Shown here: positions 8,101 through 11,985 of the stretch, one piece after another | Layout: every line of letters begins with the position of its first letter | How positions within the stretch are numbered: position 1 is the stretch's first letter | NCBI GenBank assembly: GCA_026710225.1 | Contig: JAPORI010000131.1 | Span: 1 to 11,985, forward strand | Reading direction: 5' to 3' | Length of the DNA: 11,985 nt | DNA from: Betaproteobacteria bacterium | Lineage (GTDB): Bacteria > Pseudomonadota > Gammaproteobacteria > Tethybacterales > Tethybacteraceae | Notes under the pieces: generated by a model | Database searches by the model: none | Seen by the model: only the letters and a program-made list of their open reading frames with translations | What the model was told of the DNA's origin: nothing | Program-made: the position numbers and the translations under genes

Positions 8101-8568
8101 GGCGGCGCCAAGGTCACCCGATTGTTCTCGCCGTTCACCCTGCTTACCCTCGGCTTCCTCGAACTCGGCGAGCAGGGCATCAACTTCGATGACGCGTCCG
8201 GCCAGATCGAATTTGTCGACGGCCGCGCCCATTTTCGCGATCTGCGGCTGGACGGTGATGACATCAGCCTGATCATCAGCGGATCGACAAACCTGGTTGA
8301 CGAAACCTACGATGTCAAGGCAAGGGCAATCGTGCACAACTCCAACGAGATCTTCACCGCCGGCGCCAGCCTGTTCAACCCGCTCTTCGCCGGCATCCTG
8401 TTCTTCTTCGACAACATCGCCGGCAAGCCGATCATCAAGCCGATGGAAGTCGGCTACTCGATAACCGGCCCCTGGGACGATCCGCAGATCGTCAACGACG
8501 ACGAGCCGGCTGCCACCGAACCAGCAACCACACCCAAAGAAGCCGAACCGGCACCATCAGCATCATGA
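5185..8568 (+). CDS. yhdP: YhdP family AsmA-like envelope protein
   Basis: The 1127-residue product has one N-terminal membrane segment at about residues 8-33 (MILLSLTAGLRWLVLPLY) and a very long beta-rich periplasmic part, as in the YhdP/TIGR02099 proteins (E. coli about 1270). E. coli YhdP works with TamB and YdbH in phospholipid movement between inner and outer membrane. The C-terminal AsmA-like block is the clearest match: GGTLHWRGA, FRMNQLEGGGAKVTRLFSPF, GINFDDASGQIEFVDGRAHF, LIISGSTNLVDETYDVKA, a hydrophobic FNPLFAGILFFFDN, and YSITGPWDDPQI near residue 1100. A Pro/Glu/Ala-rich tail of about 25 residues follows. The central third is poorly conserved to my eye. ATG 5185 is taken; Met6 and Met7 are alternative starts and no clear ribosome-binding site decides. 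Its stop overlaps the nit start as ATGA. The order yhdP-nit-tldD is common in gammaproteobacteria and supports the call. Confidence 0.88.
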   Translation: MRVFRMMPAAAGWTVMILLSLTAGLRWLVLPLYLEPRLEEEIESLSLQISRHLRQSATISYQDVALSIDWSGIYLKVIGPNLAVGKGDESNSLSADSAGIVLDYRDIVPDLFVSGTVLSLTMDEHGNITLADFATTSDEMLDVTGLLQIGSELPPFRLVLHDTKLVLSRPGREQLAFEGIDISAFPNLDNQTYVLAMHSNDLYLRANLAFDERNQPDINWYLNSQTESFNFIMDILGWPAQATSANIQAWGSVGEDNEHRLIVTGEGYGLALGEQDYRSRIRHASIEAEATISLQNEQAAGLWKLRSRDLEAQVPEHILGTKLALEKAAAGGNFRIEGDNWRGEFTDLRATAPGSALAGQMIMAGGEQGLTMSLAAYAPSVNFPVAAQLLPDDLGDAVLTLLREDLQATSALVNTLVIAGDPQDFPWHDDASGKFLLQIGFASATLNYLEGYPPVADASGRVEIDGARLNVAVDNARIAGAPTSRALAVIDDMQVIPGTLYIAGNIDFADRQLDELLKTLPATATQLQDYPQLLLSGRQQTVLRLAIPLDTDDPIAIDGRLDLIDTQLAWDDFPAKLEKLRGNLRYSAAGVTGIARASLWDTPVRVSLNIGDSGSRFEMAGAFDIGDTLARMEIDSSLLPMAGTSAWKLAYDGQDLALTSNLRGTRVDLPIPLAKPAEESTNLRIEIGEEELAINYANGLLRGQIGGGDTAIAIGAAALPAAGASPAVRVAARVAEADLDALVSWLGELPGGGTAPVAVTLRAASAQLFGQPHRDVVARITADATVTVIAIESDGTAAQLNRIGATVTVSIARLNSAPGNQQQETADAIPAPVATVTVGSPTGSLPPLVMHGTSITIGAIRLPTVRLAGRPQDERWLLEKFEIDIAPGSTVFISGQSAMHGEPDSQITLTVPQANMQQLFDHLGFEDEVSDGQITVGGTLHWRGALYKPHYQSLAGTIAFAASDFRMNQLEGGGAKVTRLFSPFTLLTLGFLELGEQGINFDDASGQIEFVDGRAHFRDLRLDGDDISLIISGSTNLVDETYDVKARAIVHNSNEIFTAGASLFNPLFAGILFFFDNIAGKPIIKPMEVGYSITGPWDDPQIVNDDEPAATEPATTPKEAEPAPSAS

Positions 8569-9380
8569 GCGATGCCCAAACCAGTTTCAAGGCGGCCCTG
8601 TGCCAGATGGAATCGGGGGCAAATCCGGATGCCAATCTGGCTGCGGCCGGATCGGCAATCGATGTCGCCGCCGCCGGCGGTGCGCAACTGGTGTGCCTGC
8701 CGGAGTTGTGGCTGTGCATGGACGCCAATGTGCACACCAAGCTCGCCGCCGCCGAACAGCCGGGAGAAGGGCCGGCGCAGCGGCTGCTGGCGAGCAAGGC
8801 GGGCGAGCATCGCATCCATATCGTCGGCGGTTCGATCCCGCTGCACTCCGATGAGAGCGGCAAGGTCTTCAACTCCTGTCTGGTCTATGGCCCGGACGGC
8901 AAGTTGCTCAATCGTTACGACAAGATTCACCTGTTCAGTTTCGCCGGCGCGGATCGCGATTATGACGAAGCGCTGGTGTGCACCGCCGGGTCGCAGCCGG
9001 CAGCGGTCGACACCGATCTGGGACGGATCGGTCTTTCGATATGCTACGATTTGCGCTTTCCCGAACTCTACCGCGCCCTGAATCAGCCCGACTTGATAAC
9101 CGCCCCCGCCGCTTTCACCGAACCAACCGGTGCCGCCCACTGGGAGTCGCTGCTGCGGGCGCGGGCGATCGAGAACCAGTGCTTCGTTCTGGCCGCCGCC
9201 CAGTGCGGTACCCACGGCGGCGGCCTGCGCACCTGGGGACACAGCATGGCGATCTCGCCGTGGGGAGATATCCTGACCAGCGCGGACCGCGAGCCGGGAG
9301 TTTTCTTTGCAACCATCGACCACTCCCTGAGTGCCGCATGCCGCAAAAAACTGCCGGCTTTGCAGGGCCGAAGACTGTGA
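8565..9380 (+). CDS. Nit-family carbon-nitrogen hydrolase (probable deaminated-glutathione amidase)
   Basis: A 271-residue member of the nitrilase superfamily. The catalytic triad is visible: Glu47 in CLPELWL, Lys120 in YDKIHLFSF and Cys160 in SICYDLRFPELYR. RARAIENQCFVLAAAQCG and WGHSMAISPWGDIL are typical of the Nit1/NitA branch, which in other organisms removes deaminated glutathione or omega-amides as metabolite repair. The second glutamate expected in the active site is likely Glu135 in DYDEALV, though this placement is uncertain. There is no signal peptide, so the protein is cytoplasmic. The ATG overlaps the yhdP stop by 4 nt; the stop overlaps the probable GTG start of tldD by 4 nt. 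In many gammaproteobacteria a gene of this kind sits between yhdP and tldD. The substrate is inferred from family branch and not shown by the sequence. Confidence 0.92.
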   Translation: MSDAQTSFKAALCQMESGANPDANLAAAGSAIDVAAAGGAQLVCLPELWLCMDANVHTKLAAAEQPGEGPAQRLLASKAGEHRIHIVGGSIPLHSDESGKVFNSCLVYGPDGKLLNRYDKIHLFSFAGADRDYDEALVCTAGSQPAAVDTDLGRIGLSICYDLRFPELYRALNQPDLITAPAAFTEPTGAAHWESLLRARAIENQCFVLAAAQCGTHGGGLRTWGHSMAISPWGDILTSADREPGVFFATIDHSLSAACRKKLPALQGRRL

Positions 9381-10825
9381 CCGCCGCTGTCGAGTCGATC
9401 GCCGCCCAGGCGCGGCAGGAATTGCTTGCCGACAGCGATCTGGATATCGAGCAGCTGCGCGTGGCAGCCGGCGCCGCGGCCACCGGCTGCGACTGCGCCG
9501 ACCTCTACCTGCAAGCGGGGGCGACCGAAGCCTGGATGCTCGAAAACGGCAAGGTGCGCACCGGCAACTTCTCGGCAATCCGGGGCATGGCGCTGCGCGC
9601 CCTGGCCGGCACTGCCAGTTCGCTTGCCTACGCCGATTCGATCGACGCCGCCTCCCTGGCTCGAATGCGCAGCGCGGTGGGTGCGGCAGTGCGCAGCGGC
9701 GGCCGGGAAAAGATAGCGATGCCGGGGGTGGCCGGCCGCTTCGTTCCCCGCTATCGGCTGGGCAATCCGATCGCCGGCCCCGATGCGGTCAAGACCGCCC
9801 TGCTGGCCAGAATCAACGAGCTGGCCCGAGCCGCCGACAACCGACTGGTCGATGTCCAGGCCAGTCTGGCGCTTGGTCACTCGACGGTACTCATCATCCG
9901 TCACGACGGGGAAAGCTTTGCCGACATCCGGCCGATGGTGCGCATCTCGATTCAGGCGATCCTGGCCGAAGGCAACCGCACCGAAACCGGCATGGCCGGC
10001 TTCGGCGGCCGCGACAGCCGGATTCTCGAAGACGAACAGCTGCTGCAAAAGACAACCGAAGAAGCCATCCGGGAAGCCGGCGTCAAGCTGGCCGCCCGGG
10101 CGGCACCAGCCGGAACCATGCCGGTGGTGCTCGGCAACGGCTGGGCGGGCATTTTGCTGCACGAAGCGGTCGGGCATGGTCTGGAAGGAGACTTCAACCG
10201 CAAGGGTCAGTCAGCCTTTTCCGGCCGGGTAGGCGAGCAGGTCGCCCATCCGGCGGTAACCGTGTGCGACGACGGCACCCTCGACGGCCGACGCGGTTCT
10301 CTTTCGTGCGACGACGAGGGAATCCCTTCCGCCTGCAATGTCCTGATCGAGAACGGCATTTTGAAAGGCTACATGCAAGACGCAATGAACGCGTCGCTGA
10401 TGGCAACCGCGCCGACCGGTAACGGCCGGCGCGAGTCCTATGCGCACCTGCCGATGCCGCGCATGACCAATACCTACATGCCGGCCGGCAACCACGAACC
10501 GGAAGAGGTGATCGCCTCGGTAAAGAAAGGCGTGTTCTGCAAGAGTTTCAGCGGCGGGCAGGTTGACATAACCAACGGCAATTTCGTTTTCAGCGCTTCG
10601 GAAGCATACCTGATCGAAAACGGCAAGATCGGCGCGCCAATCAAGGGAGCGACCGTGATTGGCAACGGTCCGCAAGCGATGCAGAAACTGAGCATGGTCG
10701 CCAACGACTTCGCGCTCGATCCGGGCATCGGCACCTGCGGCAAGAACGGCCAGTGGGTGCCGGTCGGAGTGGGACAGCCAACCTGCAAGGTTGACGAACT
10801 GGTGGTGGGTGGCACCGCAGTGTAA
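9377..10825 (+). CDS. tldD: TldD metalloprotease subunit
   Basis: TldD forms a heterodimer with TldE (PmbA) that degrades unfolded peptides, matures microcin B17 and acts on the antitoxin CcdA in E. coli. The zinc-site motif is intact: His262, Glu263 and His266 in LHEAVGHGLEGDFNR, with Cys454 in GIGTCGKNGQ. With a GTG start at 9377 (482 residues) these fall at the same residue numbers I recall for E. coli TldD (481 residues). Other blocks are PAGTMPVVLG, NVLIENGILKGYMQD, PTGNGRRESYAHLPMPRMTN, GGQVDITNGNF and SEAYLIENGK. The GTG forms a GTGA overlap with the nit stop, like its neighbours. An in-frame ATG at 9338 would add 13 residues and a 43-nt overlap; the frame stays open further upstream inside nit, but that part is not TldD-like. 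The partner tldE is not in the window. Ends at TAA 10823-10825. Confidence 0.96.
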   Translation: MTAAVESIAAQARQELLADSDLDIEQLRVAAGAAATGCDCADLYLQAGATEAWMLENGKVRTGNFSAIRGMALRALAGTASSLAYADSIDAASLARMRSAVGAAVRSGGREKIAMPGVAGRFVPRYRLGNPIAGPDAVKTALLARINELARAADNRLVDVQASLALGHSTVLIIRHDGESFADIRPMVRISIQAILAEGNRTETGMAGFGGRDSRILEDEQLLQKTTEEAIREAGVKLAARAAPAGTMPVVLGNGWAGILLHEAVGHGLEGDFNRKGQSAFSGRVGEQVAHPAVTVCDDGTLDGRRGSLSCDDEGIPSACNVLIENGILKGYMQDAMNASLMATAPTGNGRRESYAHLPMPRMTNTYMPAGNHEPEEVIASVKKGVFCKSFSGGQVDITNGNFVFSASEAYLIENGKIGAPIKGATVIGNGPQAMQKLSMVANDFALDPGIGTCGKNGQWVPVGVGQPTCKVDELVVGGTAV

Positions 10826-11074
10826 AGGGAGGCGCTGTCTAGAATTTTGTGTGCAAGAACCAATGCCCCCTTTCCGTAAAAAGACTTGCATGATGAAAAA
10901 GACACAGCCCAAATTTCCGCACCAGTTCATCCAGCGGCGTGCCGCGATCGGCATCTTGCCGGATGCTGGTTATCTGCCCGTCTGGAAATTGACGCTTTTT
11001 AGCGATTTTGACCTTCTGGGAATGCTTGGACTTTTTATTTGCCGAGGGTATAACTTTTGGGGGCGGGATAACTG
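10826..11074. other. Convergent intergenic region, AT-richer than the flanking operon
   Basis: These 249 nt lie between the tldD stop and the stop of the minus-strand gene on the right. G+C drops sharply (22 of 60 at 10981-11040, by hand). Apart from the doubtful small ORF and the weak hairpin listed separately, I see no RNA gene, repeat or insertion-sequence end. An imperfect stem with several G-U pairs (about 10942-10970, CGGCATC against GATGCTG) has no T-run on either side. Confidence 0.7.
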
Positions 11075-11078
11075 CTAG
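10863..11078 (+). CDS. Doubtful small ORF after tldD, unrecognised
   Basis: An open frame that encodes 71 residues from ATG 10863, or 62/61 from the tandem ATGs at 10890 and 10893 (beginning MMKKTQPKFPHQF). The product has a basic N-terminal third, a hydrophobic stretch LLGMLGLFICRG near its end, and several aromatic residues. I recognise no family, and no good ribosome-binding site precedes any start. Its stop (11076-11078) overlaps the stop of the convergent gene. The same frame stays open back into tldD, so part of its length is chance. It may be a remnant or non-coding. Confidence 0.2.
   Translation: MPPFRKKTCMMKKTQPKFPHQFIQRRAAIGILPDAGYLPVWKLTLFSDFDLLGMLGLFICRGYNFWGRDNC
10993..11010 (+). 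terminator. Weak hairpin with T-run, possible end of the yheT-tldD operon
   Basis: CGCT (10993-10996) pairs with AGCG (11001-11004) around TTTT and is followed by ATTTT. The 4-bp stem is short for an intrinsic terminator, and it lies about 170 nt beyond the tldD stop. It is the only hairpin followed by T residues that I found in the gap. Confidence 0.15.
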
Positions 11079-11985
11079 CTACTCTTTTCCCCCAGATGCC
11101 GGCCGGCGGCGGCGCGCAGCATCTTTTCCGCGTGTCCGACGGTCGCGGATAGCCCTTCCAGTTTCCGGTAGCCGGCTACGGTTGCGTAGTTGCCTATTCC
11201 GTAGTGGCCGGCAAGGACGGTCATGAATGCGATTTGTCTGTATTCCGGCTGAGAGATTCCGTATGTTTCTGTCAAATTCAGCAAGCGTTCGCCGGTTTCG
11301 ATCATCTGCCGGTAGTTGCGTTGCGAGATGCTGCGCATCAGCCTGGTAATCAAGGCGCTTTCCGATGCGTTGTCGGCCGCCAGCAGAATTCGGGCGCAGG
11401 CACTTTGCTCGATCATGTCCCAGACCTCCTGCATCTGTTCGGCCGATGTAAACGGCATCAGGGCGTCAAAAAGGACTCTGATTGCTTGCATGGCGTTCTT
11501 TTGTCCTGATTCGGTAGCGCAGTCGAGCGTGTTCAGTTCTTCAAGCGTTTCCTGCATCTGCGAGTCTGGTTGCCACCGGCTCCGATACAGGTTCTGGGCT
11601 GTAAATGCCTCTGTCTTGATTTGCAGATGTTTCTCCGTCATCAGATCGGCTTCGCTGTCGAAGTGGCGCCCGGAGATGATTTCAAGCACTGGCAAATCCA
11701 AGGTTGGCAAAAGATTCAGGACATATATGGTTTTCAGAAAGAAAGCAAGTGGTGCATTGCTTTCAAGGTAAGGGAAGTAGTCGCTGTTGGCCGGTGCGTC
11801 AAACAGATTCAGGTAGGCAAGCATCAGATCTTTGTCGCCAATTTCGGCAATCTGTGCGTCAGCAAGCGACTGGTAGCCGTAGTGCCTGAGAAAATCCCTG
11901 GCTCTGTTGTTGGCAAAGATCGAAGCATCCATTTCCGGGAGTTTTCCTTGTAGAGTGGATGCAATCAGGATGTCGCCGTCATTTG
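11075..11985 (-). CDS. C-terminal part of a large protein, tentatively spermidine-synthase-like with helical tail (runs off right edge)
   Basis: The frame is open from the right edge to TAG at 11075 (about 302 codons). A Met at 11932 could be mistaken for the start, but the 17 in-frame codons upstream contain no stop and read NDGDILIASTLQGKLPE, which looks like protein interior. GDILIAST followed about 40 residues later by NSDYFPYLESNAP resembles the end of spermidine-synthase-like catalytic domains, including those in fused transporter/aminopropyltransferase proteins, where a short beta strand is followed by an N-[ST]-D-[DY]-x-P-x-[LV]-[ED] motif. After this come roughly 220 residues rich in Leu, Ala, Gln and Glu that look all-helical, perhaps TPR-like, with no membrane segment. 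Codon use is less GC-biased than in the operon to the left. The assignment rests on remembered motifs; it may be an unrelated helical protein. Confidence 0.4.
   Translation of the reverse strand, partial: NDGDILIASTLQGKLPEMDASIFANNRARDFLRHYGYQSLADAQIAEIGDKDLMLAYLNLFDAPANSDYFPYLESNAPLAFFLKTIYVLNLLPTLDLPVLEIISGRHFDSEADLMTEKHLQIKTEAFTAQNLYRSRWQPDSQMQETLEELNTLDCATESGQKNAMQAIRVLFDALMPFTSAEQMQEVWDMIEQSACARILLAADNASESALITRLMRSISQRNYRQMIETGERLLNLTETYGISQPEYRQIAFMTVLAGHYGIGNYATVAGYRKLEGLSATVGHAEKMLRAAAGRHLGEKSS

Noticed and set aside
8978..9376. N-terminal extension of TldD by about 133 residues
   Set aside because: It overlaps the catalytic half of the Nit gene in another frame, reads as Arg/Pro-rich shadow sequence and would exceed the TldD family length.
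11058..11094. TGGGGG/CCCCCA inverted repeat as a terminator between the convergent genes
   Set aside because: The loop is about 25 nt, the stem is 6 bp and no T-run follows on either strand.
1..11985. CRISPR array, mobile element, phage or defence system
   Set aside because: No spaced direct repeats, transposase or integrase motifs, or defence-type domains were seen on either strand; the genes are core metabolism and envelope functions.

Overview
The window is a GC-rich chromosomal segment (a hand count of 9421-9480 gives 41 of 60 G+C) from a Gram-negative bacterium with lipopolysaccharide. The gene set (pyrG-kdsA, a YheT-type hydrolase, AlgC-type phosphohexomutase, YhdP, a Nit-type amidase, TldD) and the order yhdP-nit-tldD point to Proteobacteria, most likely a gammaproteobacterium. 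I cannot name a genus, and several residues differ from the well-studied enzymes, so an uncultured or divergent lineage is plausible. It is mostly ordinary core genome; I see no CRISPR array, insertion sequence, integrase, phage gene, tRNA or rRNA.

Layout. On the minus strand, read from right to left, are pyrG (CTP synthase, 2664-1072), kdsA (KDO-8-phosphate synthase, 1075-215, overlapping pyrG by 4 nt) and the first 64 codons of an argD-like aminotransferase (192 to the left edge). CTP from PyrG is needed to activate KDO (CMP-KDO), so pyrG-kdsA coupling makes metabolic sense; argD appears to be a passenger in the same unit.

A 172-nt divergent region (2665-2836) separates this unit from a plus-strand run of five tightly packed genes: a YheT-like alpha/beta hydrolase (2837-3775), an AlgC-like phosphomannomutase/phosphoglucomutase (3765-5165), YhdP (5185-8568), a Nit-family carbon-nitrogen hydrolase (8565-9380) and TldD (9377-10825). 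Overlaps of 11, 4 and 4 nt and one 19-nt gap suggest a single operon. AlgC supplies hexose-1-phosphates for surface polysaccharides and YhdP belongs to the AsmA-like proteins linked to phospholipid transport to the outer membrane, so the run has an envelope flavour. The divergent region holds a possible 8-codon leader ORF with a strong ribosome-binding site and two adjacent small hairpins.

The right end (10826-11985) is clearly poorer in G+C (22 of 60 at 10981-11040; 24 of 60 at 11221-11280). It holds a convergent gap with one doubtful small ORF and, on the minus strand, the C-terminal part of a protein that runs off the right edge. I tentatively read it as the tail of a spermidine-synthase-like protein followed by a helical C-terminal region.

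Most notable points: a metal-dependent (class II) KdsA with a changed substrate loop, a CTP synthase with Ala in the usual Gly-Gly pair of the glutaminase oxyanion region, and the structured leader ahead of the plus-strand operon. None of them amounts to a new system on this evidence.
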